Shown here in pieces: positions 1-10,499 of a DNA stretch of 64,000 nt. A program made the position numbers and the translations under genes. Origin of the DNA: Pelomonas sp937871895 (lineage in GTDB: Bacteria > Pseudomonadota > Gammaproteobacteria > Burkholderiales > Burkholderiaceae_C); assembly GCF_046348265.1 (NCBI RefSeq), contig NZ_JAXMEO010000008.1; one strand, written 5' to 3'. The first letter of the stretch is position 1, and each line of letters begins with the position of its first letter. The notes beneath the pieces are model-generated. The model saw nothing but the letters and a program-made list of their open reading frames with translations. It had not been told where the DNA came from and ran no database searches.

Positions 1-1113
1 GGCGTGTCTCGCCTGCAGCCCTCAGCCAAACGACGGCTGGTGATCGACATTGGCGGCCGCTCCACCGAGATGATCCTGGGGCACGGCACCCACCCCGAGC
101 GCGCCGAGTCCTTCCAGATCGGCAGCGTCAGCCTGACCATGCGCTTTTTTGCCGACGGCAAGCTCACGGCCGAAGCCTTCCGCGCCGCGCAGATTGCCGC
201 GGGCGCCGAACTGGAAGAGGCGCTCAACATCTTCCCGGCCGGTGCCTGGGAAGAGGCGCTGGGCGCCTCGGGCACGGTGGGCGCGGTCTCGCAGGTGCTG
301 CTGTCGGCCGGGCTGACCGATGGCCGCATCACGCCCGAGGCGCTGGCCTGGTGCATCGAGCACTGCATCCAGGCCGGCGACATCTCGCGCCTGGACCTGC
401 CCGGCCTCAAGGACGACCGGCGCCTGGTGCTGGCCGGCGGCCTGTGCGTGCTCTACACGCTGCTCACGCAGTTCGGCATCAAGGAATTGCTGGCCAGCAA
501 GGGCGCCCTGCGCCAGGGCGTCATCTTTGATTTGGCCGAGCGCCACGGCGCGCGCGCCTCGGAGCTGCGTTCCCACACCGTGGCCGACCTGCAGCAGCGC
601 TTTGCCGTGGACACGGCGCACGCGCAGCGCGTCAGCGACAAGGCCGAGCGGCTCTACCGCCAGCTCTGCCCCAACCCGGCGCCAGAGTTGCTGCGCGAGC
701 TGCGCTGGGCGGCGGCCATCCACGAGGTGGGCATGGTGGTCTCCCACCACGACCACCACCGCCACAGTGCCTACCTGATCGGGCACGTGGACGCGCCGGG
801 CTTCTCACAGAACCAACTGCAGCGCCTGGCCAATCTGGCGCTGGGCCAGCGCGGCCGGCTGCGCAAGCTGGAGGCGGCCCTGGCCGACGAGACCCTGCTG
901 TGGCAACTGCTGGCCCTGCGCCTGGCCGTGATCGTCTGCCACAGCCGCCAGCCCCGCCACCCGCAAGGCCTCAAGCTCACGCGGCAGGAGCGCCGGGTGA
1001 TGCTGACCTGGCCCACGGCCTGGCGGGCCGAGCAGGCACGCACCATCTTCCTGCTGAAGGAAGAAGCCGAGGCCTGGCGGCGCAATGGCGTGCTGGACCT
1101 GAGCTACGCCTGA
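1..1113 (+). CDS. ppx: Exopolyphosphatase Ppx/GppA (5' end outside window)
   Basis: This is the C-terminal part of a Ppx/GppA phosphatase, which releases phosphate from polyphosphate or pppGpp in the cytoplasm. The frame is open from base 1, and the first recognisable motif, VIDIGGRSTE (near residue 14), is the second phosphate-binding loop of the ASKHA fold. That loop normally lies about 140 residues into the protein, so roughly the first quarter of a protein of about 500 residues is missing to the left. The C-terminal HD-like half is present, with IHEVGMVVSHHDHHRHSAYL around residues 240-258. The loop reads GGRS where the common form is GGGS. The gene converges on sixA and ppk1, so polyphosphate synthesis and degradation genes sit side by side. 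The family call is firm; Ppx is preferred over GppA from the ppk1 context. Confidence 0.9.
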   Translation, partial: GVSRLQPSAKRRLVIDIGGRSTEMILGHGTHPERAESFQIGSVSLTMRFFADGKLTAEAFRAAQIAAGAELEEALNIFPAGAWEEALGASGTVGAVSQVLLSAGLTDGRITPEALAWCIEHCIQAGDISRLDLPGLKDDRRLVLAGGLCVLYTLLTQFGIKELLASKGALRQGVIFDLAERHGARASELRSHTVADLQQRFAVDTAHAQRVSDKAERLYRQLCPNPAPELLRELRWAAAIHEVGMVVSHHDHHRHSAYLIGHVDAPGFSQNQLQRLANLALGQRGRLRKLEAALADETLLWQLLALRLAVIVCHSRQPRHPQGLKLTRQERRVMLTWPTAWRAEQARTIFLLKEEAEAWRRNGVLDLSYA

Positions 1114-1123
1114 GAGCCTCGGC

Positions 1124-1584
1124 TCAGAGTGCGTCCGGCCCCTGCACCGCGTGCAGTGTGACCTCGAAGGCTCCATTGCGCTGGCGGCCGCGCAGCCACC
1201 AGACGGCCCCCTTTTTGACCGCCCAGTCGTGCTCCTGCCCCGCCAGCAACTGCGCCGCCACCTGGCCCAGCGTGGGTTGATGGCCGCAGACGAGCACGGC
1301 TTCTGAGGCCGCCGGCCAGCGCGCCGCGTCCAGCACCACCTGCGGGTCGGCGTCCGGCGCCAGGGCCGGCACGATCTTGAAATCGCGCCCCAGCGCCTCG
1401 GCGGTGGTGCGGCAGCGCAGCGCCGGGCTGCTGAGGATGCGCGCGCTGGCCGGCAGGCGCTGGTTCAGCCATTCGGCCATGCGCCGCGCCTGGCGTTCCC
1501 CTTTGGAGGTCAGGGCGCGCTGCAAATCGCCACCCTCGGCCGCGAACATCTCGGCCTCGGCGTGGCGCCACAGGATGAGGTCCA

Positions 1585-1585
<1 letters not shown>
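1124..1585 (-). CDS. sixA: Phosphohistidine phosphatase SixA
   Basis: A histidine-phosphatase-superfamily protein of 153 residues, the usual size for SixA, which removes phosphate from phosphohistidine in signalling proteins. The phosphohistidine motif RHAEAE sits at residues 7-12, and the second catalytic His lies in CGHQPTLG near residue 115. The start is the ATG at 1585, whose A is shared with the TGA stop of ppk1 (TGATG), indicating translational coupling to ppk1. A longer reading upstream would run into ppk1 and lacks family similarity. The stop lies 10 bases from the stop of the convergent ppx. Confidence 0.88.
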
Positions 1586-3618
<2,033 letters not shown>

Positions 3619-3678
3619 GCACCCAGTTTATGAACGTGACGTGACAGTCTCGTGACCGACCCCCTGAAAGATTCACGC

Positions 3679-4575
3679 ATGCACCTGTTGATTCCTCACG
3701 CCGGCGGCCCGGATCCGAGCTGCTTGCACGCCCTCAGCCATCTCCAACTGCCCCAGTTGGGCCAGTTGATGGCGCGCTGGACGGCCACCGAGGCCTGGCA
3801 GGCCGAAGAGGACGGCCTTTACCCACCGGCCGAGCTGGCCCTTGCGGCCGCCTGCGGCCAGGCGGAGCCCACGCTGGCGGCCTGGGCCGCACAGCAAGCT
3901 GCTCTGGCCTGGGCCCGGGTCACGCCCGTGCACCTGGCCGTGGGTTCGGACGGCGTGGACATGGCCCCGCCCCACGCGCTGGAGCTGCAAGACGCCGACT
4001 GGCAAGACCTGGCCACGGTGCCCGCCCAGCTCTGGCCCGCCGACGAAGGCTGGACCCGCCAGCCCCACCCCGAGGGCGGCTGGCTGATCGGCCACGCCAC
4101 GGCGCTCGATGGCCTGCACGCCGCCAGCCTCGACCGTGTGGCCGGCGGCCCCATCGAACCCTGGCTGCCCCACGCGCGCGTGCTCAAGCGCTGGCAGAAC
4201 GAGGCGCAAATGCTGCTGCATGCCCTGCCCTTGAACGCCCGCCGTGAATCCGAAGGCAAGCTGCCCATCAACTCGGTCTGGATCAGCGACATCGGCCGCA
4301 GCGACGGCGCTACGCCCGCGCTGCGGATCAACAGCAGCCTCAGCCGCCCCTGGCAGGAAGGCGACCTGGCCGCCTGGTGCGAGGCCTGGCGGCGAATTGA
4401 CGCCGACACCCTGCCCGCCCTACTCGCCGCCTCTGCCCGCGGCGAGTCAGCGAGCCTCACGCTGGCCGGCCCGCGCTGGGCCCGCCGCTTCGAGCCCCGC
4501 CCGCTTGGCCTGCTGCAGCGCCTGCGACTGAGCTTCAGCACGCCGCCGGCCACGCCGGTGCTGGAGTCGCTATGA
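3679..4575 (+). CDS. Phosphoglycerate-mutase-like conserved protein upstream of recJ
   Basis: A 298-residue protein of unknown biochemical role. It resembles a group annotated as phosphoglycerate mutase that is found next to recJ in Burkholderiales, but I see no classical RHG or alkaline-phosphatase metal motif, so an enzymatic function is not claimed. Visible landmarks are MHLLIPHAGG at the N-terminus and an LPINSVWISDIGR segment near residues 190-205. I chose the ATG at 3679; an in-frame GTG at 3652 gives a longer, less likely N-terminus. Its stop overlaps the recJ start (ATGA), so the two genes are translationally coupled. Confidence 0.7.
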   Translation: MHLLIPHAGGPDPSCLHALSHLQLPQLGQLMARWTATEAWQAEEDGLYPPAELALAAACGQAEPTLAAWAAQQAALAWARVTPVHLAVGSDGVDMAPPHALELQDADWQDLATVPAQLWPADEGWTRQPHPEGGWLIGHATALDGLHAASLDRVAGGPIEPWLPHARVLKRWQNEAQMLLHALPLNARRESEGKLPINSVWISDIGRSDGATPALRINSSLSRPWQEGDLAAWCEAWRRIDADTLPALLAASARGESASLTLAGPRWARRFEPRPLGLLQRLRLSFSTPPATPVLESL

Positions 4576-6302
4576 AGCTCGTGCAACGCGACGTGCCGCC
4601 CCGCACCGCCTGGGCGCTGGAGCAAGCCGGCGTGCCGCCGCTGCTGGCCCGGCTCTATGCCGCGCGCGGCGTGGTGGCGGCCACCGAGCTGGACGACGGC
4701 CTCGCACAACTGCTGCCCCCGGAAGGCCTCAAAGGCATCGACGCCGCCGCCCTGCTGCTGGCCGACGCCATCGAGCAAGGCCGCCAGATCTGCGTCGTGG
4801 CCGACTACGACTGCGACGGCGCCACCGCCTGCAGCGTGATGCTGCGCGGCCTCAAGCTGCTCGGCGCCCGCCCCGACAGGCTCGGCTACGTGGTGCCCGA
4901 CCGTGCCATCCACGGCTACGGCCTCACGCCCGCCATCGTGGACCTGGCGCTGGCGCAGCCCAAACGCCCCGAGCTGCTCGTCACCGTGGACAACGGCATT
5001 GCCAGCCTGGCCGGCGTGCTGCATGCCCGCGCCCAAGGCCTGCAGGTTCTGGTGACCGACCACCACCTGCCCGCCCTCGTAGACGGCCGCGTGCAGCTCC
5101 CCGAGGCCGATGCCCTCGTCAACCCCAACCAGCCCGGCTGCCCCTTTGCCAGCAAGGCCCTGGCCGGCGTGGGCGTGGCCTTCTATGTGCTGCTGGCGCT
5201 GCGGCGCGAGCTGCGGACGCGTGGCGCCTTCGCCGAGCAACCCCGGCTCGATGGCCTGCTCGACCTCGTGGCCCTCGGCACCGTGGCCGACGTCGTCAAG
5301 CTCGACGCCAACAACCGCCGCCTCGTGGCGCAAGGCCTCAAGCGCATGCGAAGCGGCCGCGCCCAACCGGGGATCCTGGCCCTCTTCTCGGCCGCTGGCC
5401 GCGATGCCAGCAAGGCCCAGGGCTTTGACCTCGGCTTTGCGCTCGGGCCGCGCATCAACGCCGCTGGCCGACTGGCCGACATGACCCTGGGCATCGAGTG
5501 CCTGCTGACCGACGACCCCGAGCGCGCGCTCGACCTCGCGCGCCAGCTCGACGCCATCAACCGCGAGCGCCGCGAGATCGAGGCCGGCATGCGCGTCGAG
5601 GCCGAGGCGCGGGTGGACGAGCTGGTGGCGCAGTTCGGCGGCGAGCCCCCGGCCGCGCTCTGCGTCTTCCATGAAGACTTCCACGAGGGCGTGGTGGGCA
5701 TCGTGGCCTCGCGCATCAAGGACCGCTGCCACCGCCCGAGCTTCGTGTTTGCGCGCGGGGCGGACGGGCTGTTCAAGGGCTCGGGCCGCTCCATCCCGGG
5801 CTTCCACCTGCGCGACGCGCTCGACCTCATCACCAAGCGCGAGCCCGACCTGCTCGCCAAGTTCGGCGGCCACGCGATGGCCGCCGGCGCCACGCTGCGC
5901 GATGCCAGCATCGACCGCTTCGACGCCGCGCTGCGCCGCGTGGCCGAGGAGTGGCTGAACAGCGAGCAACTGGCCCGCACGCTGCAGCACGACGGCCCCC
6001 TGCCGCCTGGCGCCGCCACGCCGGCCACCACGCGCATGCTAGATGAACAGGTGTGGGGCCAAGGCTTCGAGGCGCCGCTCTTTTGCGACCGCTTTGAGCT
6101 GATCTCCCAGCGCCTGGTGGGCGAGAAGCATCTCAAGCTGCGCCTGCGCGCGGGAGGTGCCGGCGGGGAGCTGCGCGACGCGATCTGGTTTGGCCGCACC
6201 GAGCACCTGCCCGACCAGGTCACCCTGGCCTACCGGCTGAGCCTCAACGAATGGCAGGGTCAACAGAAGGTGGAGTACGTCATCGAGGGGGCGTCCGCAT
6301 AA
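4572..6302 (+). CDS. recJ: Single-stranded-DNA-specific exonuclease RecJ
   Basis: A 576-residue DHH-family 5'-3' ssDNA exonuclease acting in recombination and mismatch repair. Motif I, ADYDCDGA, lies near residue 77, followed by TVDNGIASL, the DHH signature VTDHHLP and ALGTVADVVK. The C-terminal DHHA1 domain carries SGRSIPGFHLRDAL and GGHAMAAGATL. The length matches the family. The start ATG overlaps the stop of the preceding gene, and the 3' end lies 8 bp before the GTG start of the PHP phosphatase, suggesting one transcript of at least four genes (3679-7848). Confidence 0.97.
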   Translation: MKLVQRDVPPRTAWALEQAGVPPLLARLYAARGVVAATELDDGLAQLLPPEGLKGIDAAALLLADAIEQGRQICVVADYDCDGATACSVMLRGLKLLGARPDRLGYVVPDRAIHGYGLTPAIVDLALAQPKRPELLVTVDNGIASLAGVLHARAQGLQVLVTDHHLPALVDGRVQLPEADALVNPNQPGCPFASKALAGVGVAFYVLLALRRELRTRGAFAEQPRLDGLLDLVALGTVADVVKLDANNRRLVAQGLKRMRSGRAQPGILALFSAAGRDASKAQGFDLGFALGPRINAAGRLADMTLGIECLLTDDPERALDLARQLDAINRERREIEAGMRVEAEARVDELVAQFGGEPPAALCVFHEDFHEGVVGIVASRIKDRCHRPSFVFARGADGLFKGSGRSIPGFHLRDALDLITKREPDLLAKFGGHAMAAGATLRDASIDRFDAALRRVAEEWLNSEQLARTLQHDGPLPPGAATPATTRMLDEQVWGQGFEAPLFCDRFELISQRLVGEKHLKLRLRAGGAGGELRDAIWFGRTEHLPDQVTLAYRLSLNEWQGQQKVEYVIEGASA

Positions 6303-6310
6303 TTCGGACC

Positions 6311-7183
6311 GTGACCGCCACGCTCGACACGGCCCTGAACGCCGACCTCCACTGCCACTCCACCGTCTCCGATGGCACGCTGGCCCCCGAAGCCCTGGCC
6401 GCCCGCGCCAAGGCGGGCGGTGTGCAGCTCTGGGCCCTGACCGACCACGACGAGATTGCCGGCCAGGAGCGTGCCCGCCAGGCCGCGCTGGCCCAGGGGA
6501 TGGACTACCTGACCGGCACCGAGATTTCGGTCACCTTCGCAGGCCGCGTGGTCCACATCGTCGGCCTGGGCTTTGACCACAGCAACCAGCAGCTCATCGA
6601 CGGCCTGCGCGCCACACGCGGCGGCCGCGAGGTGCGCGCCCGCGAGATGGCCGCCGGCCTGGCCGAGGTCGGCATCCCCGGCGCCTACGAGGGCGCGCTC
6701 ACCTACGTGGGCAACCCGGAGCTGATCTCGCGCACCCACTTCGCCCGCTTTTTGGTCGACGCCGGCCACTGCAGCGACGTGCCCGAGGTCTTCCGCCGCT
6801 ACCTGACCGAAGGCAAGCCCGGCTACGTGCCCCACGTCTGGGCCCGCCTCGGTGACGCCGTGCGCTGGATCCACGAGGCTGGCGGCATCGCCGTCATCGC
6901 CCACCCGGCCCGCTACCCCTTCACCGCGATGGAGGAGTACGCCCTCATCACCGAGTTCATCCAGCACGGCGGGCGCGGCATCGAGGTCGTCACCGGCAGC
7001 CACACCGCCGCCGACGCCACCCGCTACACCGACACCGCGCTGGAGTACGGCCTGCTCGCGTCGCGTGGAAGTGACTTCCACTCCCCCGACGAAAGCCACA
7101 CCGCCCTCGGCAGCCTGCCGCCGCTGGCCGCCTCGCTGACCCCCGTGTGGACGGAGCTGGGCGACCGCATCCACCGCGCCTGA
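6311..7183 (+). CDS. PHP-domain phosphatase (RNase AM / nucleoside 3',5'-bisphosphate phosphatase family)
   Basis: A 290-residue PHP-domain metal-dependent phosphoesterase of the YciV/TrpH type. Family members hydrolyse 3',5'-nucleoside bisphosphates and trim RNA 5' ends. Metal-binding motifs visible are DLHCHSTVSDG near residue 13, LTDHDE, a histidine in IAHPARYP, and GSDFHSPDE near the end. The GTG at 6311 is preferred because the PHP core begins a few residues later; an ATG at 6251 would give an extension overlapping recJ. It sits between recJ and a YciO-type gene on the same strand. Confidence 0.85.
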   Translation: MTATLDTALNADLHCHSTVSDGTLAPEALAARAKAGGVQLWALTDHDEIAGQERARQAALAQGMDYLTGTEISVTFAGRVVHIVGLGFDHSNQQLIDGLRATRGGREVRAREMAAGLAEVGIPGAYEGALTYVGNPELISRTHFARFLVDAGHCSDVPEVFRRYLTEGKPGYVPHVWARLGDAVRWIHEAGGIAVIAHPARYPFTAMEEYALITEFIQHGGRGIEVVTGSHTAADATRYTDTALEYGLLASRGSDFHSPDESHTALGSLPPLAASLTPVWTELGDRIHRA

Positions 7184-7197
7184 GGGCTTGCCTGGCC

Positions 7198-7848
7198 ATG
7201 GCCCAACGCTTCGAAGTCCACCCCGACAACCCCCAGCCGCGCTTCCTGCGCCAGGCGGCGCAAAAGCTCCAGGCCGGCGGCATTGGCGCGATCCCGACGG
7301 ACTCCAGCTACGCGCTCGTCTGCCGGCTGGACGACAAAGCCGCCGCCGAGCAGCTCCGCCGCGTGCGGGGCGTGGACGACAAGCACCACCTGACCTTGCT
7401 GTGCCGGGACCTCTCCGAGCTGGCGACCTACGCCATGGTGGACAACAAGCAGTACCGGCTACTCAAGCTGGCGACGCCCGGGCCCTTCACCTTCATCCTG
7501 CCGGCCACCAAGGAGGTGCCGCGGCGGCTCTCCCACCCCAGCCGCCGCACCATCGGCCTGCGGGTCCCCGAGCACCATGTGACGCAGGAACTGTTGGCGA
7601 TCTTTGGGCAGCCATTGCTGTCCACCACGCTGATCCTGCCCGGCGAGACCGAGCCGCTGAACGACGCGGAAGAGGTCTACGAGCGGCTGGAGCGGCAGCT
7701 GGAAGTGGTGCTGGACGCCGGCGCCTGCCCGGCCCGGCCGACAACGGTGATCGACATGAGCGAGGACACGCCGGTGGTGGCGCGACTGGGCCGGGGTGAC
7801 CCGGGGCGGCTGGGTTTGGTGGTGGAAGACTCCTCGGGCAAACCCTGA
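7198..7848 (+). CDS. YciO/Sua5/YrdC-family protein (threonylcarbamoyl-AMP synthase-like)
   Basis: A 216-residue YrdC-domain protein. The domain binds L-threonine and ATP in TsaC/Sua5, which makes the tRNA t6A precursor. The sequence IPTDSSYALVCRL near residue 30 and the RRTIGLRVPEH segment near 115-125 are typical of the YciO subgroup, whose activity is less certain than that of TsaC. The ATG at 7198 follows the stop of the PHP phosphatase by 14 bp; the longer frame from 7147 overlaps that gene and is unlikely. YciO beside a PHP phosphatase is a familiar arrangement in proteobacteria. Confidence 0.85.
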   Translation: MAQRFEVHPDNPQPRFLRQAAQKLQAGGIGAIPTDSSYALVCRLDDKAAAEQLRRVRGVDDKHHLTLLCRDLSELATYAMVDNKQYRLLKLATPGPFTFILPATKEVPRRLSHPSRRTIGLRVPEHHVTQELLAIFGQPLLSTTLILPGETEPLNDAEEVYERLERQLEVVLDAGACPARPTTVIDMSEDTPVVARLGRGDPGRLGLVVEDSSGKP

Positions 7849-8016
7849 TCGTCGGCGCCAGTCGCCGTTCGGGCGCCAAAGTGTGCAATTCGTCGCAGGT
7901 GGCTGGTAGCGAGCCGGGCGGATGCCGAAACTGAGTTCATCGAAGCAGCGAAACCCGCTGCCCAGATGTCCCAGGAAGCCCTCTTGGGGCCCCTCAAACC
8001 TGTTTCGGAGATCGCC

Positions 8017-8301
8017 ATGAGCACCCTTCTGAAGACCCTGATCGCTACCGCTGCCGCCACCGCTGCCACCGCCGCTGCATTCGCCTCCGTGGCGCTGGCC
8101 ACTGACACCCCTGAAGCGGTTGTCACGCTGCCCACGGTGTACATCACTGGCACCTCCCAGCCAGCCGTCAACAAGCTGCCGACCCTGCTGATCACCCGTG
8201 ACGGCGCGCAGAAGCTCGCCGTGCTGCCAACCGTCGTGATCGAAGGCAGCAGCGTGCAAAGCCAGATGCTGGCGGCCAAGGCGACCGGCGCCCGCAGCTG
8301 A
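8017..8301 (+). CDS. Small exported protein with three 16-residue LPT repeats
   Basis: A 94-residue protein of unknown function. Residues 1-28 form an alanine-rich signal peptide ending ASVALA. The mature part contains three near-copies of one motif: LPTVYITG (38-45), LPTLLITR (54-61) and LPTVVIEG (70-77), spaced exactly 16 residues apart. The period suggests a small beta-rich repeat fold. The ATG at 8017 is preferred over one 51 bases upstream because the signal peptide begins there. It is followed by a strong hairpin shared with the convergent thioredoxin-fold gene. I do not recognise the family. Confidence 0.6.
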   Translation: MSTLLKTLIATAAATAATAAAFASVALATDTPEAVVTLPTVYITGTSQPAVNKLPTLLITRDGAQKLAVLPTVVIEGSSVQSQMLAAKATGARS

Positions 8302-8334
8302 GCACGGAACTGCAGCATGCAGGCTCCACCCCAC

Positions 8335-8381
8335 GAGCCGAGTCGTTGACGTCCGCCCCCCGGACCTCAACGACTCGGCTC
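8335..8381. terminator. Bidirectional hairpin between convergent genes
   Basis: A long inverted repeat: GAGCCGAGTCGTTGA is mirrored by TCAACGACTCGGCTC, with an inner GTCCG/CGGAC pair and a C-rich loop. It lies between the stop of the small exported protein and the 3' end of the convergent thioredoxin-fold gene, and the last codons and stop of the latter (8367-8369) are inside the right arm. No long T-tract follows on either side. Confidence 0.75.
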
Positions 8382-8720
8382 TAGGATTCTCAAAACCTCG
8401 CCTCGGTCAAACCCGAGGACGGTGTGGCCGCGCACCACGAGCAAAGGCGTGCCGGCCGCACCGCGCGCGCGGAACTCGTCGGCGCACGCGGTGTCGCGCT
8501 CGATCAGGCATTCTTCAAAGGGCACGCCCTCGGCCTGCATCCAGCGCCGGGCCACAGTGCACCAAGGGCAGGTCTCGGACGAGATCATGCGGATGTCCCC
8601 CGGCCGCGCCAGCGCCACCATGCGCTCGGCGTCACGGCTCTCACTGAGGTGGCGAAACCCGCTCTGCGCCAGCAAGGCGACACCCACCACGGCAGCCAAG
8701 GACCAAAGTTCTTTTGCCAT
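8367..8720 (-). CDS. Glutaredoxin/thioredoxin-fold protein with N-terminal membrane anchor
   Basis: A 117-residue protein with a thioredoxin fold of glutaredoxin type. A hydrophobic stretch at residues 6-20 is probably an uncleaved anchor or signal, so the active domain is likely periplasmic. The redox motif CPWC is at residues 51-54, and GTPLLVV near 90 supplies the cis-proline loop. It may reduce disulfides or help cytochrome or metal-centre maturation; the substrate cannot be read. It is divergent from the blaI-like gene across the operator dyad at 8747-8784, so it may share that repressor's control. The last five codons lie in the terminator hairpin. Confidence 0.75.
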   Translation of the reverse strand: MAKELWSLAAVVGVALLAQSGFRHLSESRDAERMVALARPGDIRMISSETCPWCTVARRWMQAEGVPFEECLIERDTACADEFRARGAAGTPLLVVRGHTVLGFDRGEVLRILEPSR

Positions 8721-8746
8721 GCATCGATTGTGCTTGCGCTAGTCGT

Positions 8747-8784
8747 CTACATCTGTAATCATTCAGCACCGATTACGAATGTAG
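8747..8784. promoter_or_regulatory. Putative BlaI-family operator (inverted pair)
   Basis: Two inverted copies of a 14-bp sequence, CTACATCTGTAATC (8747-8760) and GATTACGAATGTAG (8771-8784), are separated by 10 bp and match at 12 of 14 positions as inverted copies. Each half contains a TACA-n2-(T/C)GTA core, the pattern known for BlaI/MecI/CopY-family operators. The dyad ends 3 bp before the ATG of the blaI-like gene and lies 27 bp upstream of the divergent thioredoxin-fold gene. Confidence 0.7.
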
Positions 8785-8787
8785 CCG

Positions 8788-9177
8788 ATGAGCCCTGACA
8801 CACCTTCACTGCCGCCGATCAGCGAGGCGGAATCCCAAGTGATGCTGCAACTGTGGCGCGAGCACCCGCAAAGTGCCGAGCAGCTCGCCATGAGCCTGAT
8901 GCCCGAGCACGGCTGGCAGCTGAGCACCATCAAGACCCTGCTGAACCGCCTGCTGCAAAAGGGCGCCATCGAGGCCGCGAAAGACGGCCGGCGCTTCCTC
9001 TACCGCCCGTTGGTGGCCGAGGCGGACTGGCTGAAGTCGCAGAGCCTGTCGCTGATTGACCGCTGGTTTGGCGGCGGCCTGGCGCCCCTGGTGGCGCAGT
9101 TCGCGTCACACCGCAAGCTCAGCGCCGAGGACCTGGCGGCCCTCAAGGCCTTGATCAAGGAGCAGGACCATGGCTGA
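8788..9177 (+). CDS. BlaI/MecI/CopY-family transcriptional repressor
   Basis: A 129-residue winged-helix repressor of the BlaI/MecI family. The N-terminal DNA-binding domain shows ISEAESQVMLQLW, then the recognition-helix region WQLSTIKTLLNRLLQKGAIE (about residues 48-67) and a wing ending GRRFLYRPL. The C-terminal part would carry the dimer interface that an M56 protease cleaves to give derepression. The start ATG has no clear Shine-Dalgarno sequence and sits immediately after the operator dyad, implying tight autorepression and perhaps a very short leader. It overlaps the M56 peptidase gene by 8 bp. Confidence 0.9.
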   Translation: MSPDTPSLPPISEAESQVMLQLWREHPQSAEQLAMSLMPEHGWQLSTIKTLLNRLLQKGAIEAAKDGRRFLYRPLVAEADWLKSQSLSLIDRWFGGGLAPLVAQFASHRKLSAEDLAALKALIKEQDHG

Positions 9178-10399
9178 GCTGCTTTTGCACCTGCTCTGTG
9201 GCCAGGCCCTGCTGCTGACCATGGCGCTTGCGGCCATGGCCTTGCTGCGGCGGGCGCGCCTGTGGCTGGGCGCCAGCCTTACCTACGCGGCCTGGGGCTT
9301 GGCGCCGGTGGTGCTGCTGGTACAGGCCCTGCCGCAGCCTGAGCTGGCCGTGGCGCGCGCGTTGCTGCTGCCTCAGCAGCTAGAGGCAGCATCCCCGGTG
9401 CAGGCCTTCGCGTGGCAGCCCATGGAACAGCGGCCTTGGCTGCTGGCCTTGTGGCTGGCGGGCGCCGTGGGGGCTGCCGCCCTGCTTGCCGCGCAACAGT
9501 GGCGCGTGCGCCGCCTGGGCGCCGTGCTGCCCGCAGGCAGCAGCCCGGCCTGGGTGGGCGTGTGGCGCCCCTATCTCGCCCTGCCGGCCGACTTCAGCCA
9601 GCGTTTCACGCACGCGCAGCAGGCCCTGGTGCTGGCGCACGAGGGCGTGCACCGCCGGCGGCTCGACAACGTCTGGAACCTGCTCGCCTCCGCCCTGCTG
9701 GCCCTGCACTGGTGGAACCCGGCAATGTGGTGGGCCGTGCGCGCCTTCCGCGCCGACCAGGAGCTGGCCTGCGATGCCGCCGTGCTGCTGGCCCAGCCCG
9801 GCGCGCGGGCTTCTTATGCCGAGGCCTTGCTGATAGCGCATGGCCTGCATCCCCTCGTCGCCCCTTTGGCCAGCCGCTGGGGCGGCGTCCACCCACTCGT
9901 TGAAAGGATTTCCATGCTGCAACATGTCCAAGCACTCTCGCGCCGCCGCGCGCTGGCCGTCGCGGGCCTCAGCCTGCTCGCCCTCGCCGCCGCCGGCAGC
10001 GTGCGTGCCGTGACGAGTTCAGCCCCAGCCGCCCGCGTGGTGCTCAAGCTCAAGGTGGAGTCCAGCACGCGGGTGGGCAACGCGGAGACCAAGCTGTCGG
10101 CAACGCCCACCATGGAGCTGCCGGCCGGCGGCACCGGGACGCTGCTGCTTGGGGCCACGCCGCAGCAGCCCGGCCCCGACCAAGTGCAGATCGAGATCCA
10201 GGCAGAGCCGCAGGCGGAAGGCCGCGTGCTGCTGAGTGCACGCGTGTCGCGCGGCGCGCCGCTGAAGTTGATGTCGTCGCCCCGGCTGCTGACGCTGGAC
10301 GGCCAGCTCGCCGTGATCGAGATCGGGGATCAGGATCCAGCGAACACTCATCACTTGCGAGTGGAAGTAACTCCCACCGTGCTCAAGGCCCCGGGTTGA
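9170..10399 (+). CDS. M56-family membrane metallopeptidase (BlaR1/MecR1-like)
   Basis: A 409-residue integral membrane protein with hydrophobic N-terminal segments and the zinc-protease motif HEGVH (HExxH) near residue 158, then a downstream ELACDAAVLL segment that supplies the third ligand region (ExxxD-type). In BlaR1-type systems such a protease cleaves the cognate BlaI repressor. Unlike BlaR1, the C-terminal part (about residues 280-409, after a transmembrane helix) is not a penicillin-binding sensor; it is a short beta-rich domain I do not recognise. The signal sensed is therefore unknown. It forms a two-gene operon with the repressor. Confidence 0.85.
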   Translation: MAELLLHLLCGQALLLTMALAAMALLRRARLWLGASLTYAAWGLAPVVLLVQALPQPELAVARALLLPQQLEAASPVQAFAWQPMEQRPWLLALWLAGAVGAAALLAAQQWRVRRLGAVLPAGSSPAWVGVWRPYLALPADFSQRFTHAQQALVLAHEGVHRRRLDNVWNLLASALLALHWWNPAMWWAVRAFRADQELACDAAVLLAQPGARASYAEALLIAHGLHPLVAPLASRWGGVHPLVERISMLQHVQALSRRRALAVAGLSLLALAAAGSVRAVTSSAPAARVVLKLKVESSTRVGNAETKLSATPTMELPAGGTGTLLLGATPQQPGPDQVQIEIQAEPQAEGRVLLSARVSRGAPLKLMSSPRLLTLDGQLAVIEIGDQDPANTHHLRVEVTPTVLKAPG

Positions 10400-10426
10400 A
10401 CACCAGCTCGGGCCAGAAACGAAGAA

Positions 10427-10453
10427 GGCCGCACACGCCCGGCGGGTGCGGCC
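10427..10453 (-). terminator. Hairpin between convergent M56 peptidase and TonB receptor genes
   Basis: GGCCGCAC and GTGCGGCC form an 8-bp stem around a GC-rich loop. Read on the minus strand it is followed by a T-rich stretch (TTCTTCGTTTC), as expected for termination of the TonB-dependent receptor transcript. Confidence 0.6.
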
Positions 10454-10499
10454 CCATCGAGCCCCGCCGCTCCATGCGACGAGGCCCTGGACGCAGGGA

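Noticed and set aside
3819..5990. A 723-codon minus-strand open frame opposite recJ
   Set aside because: It is antisense to recJ and its upstream gene, shows low-complexity composition typical of high-GC shadow frames, and resembles no family.
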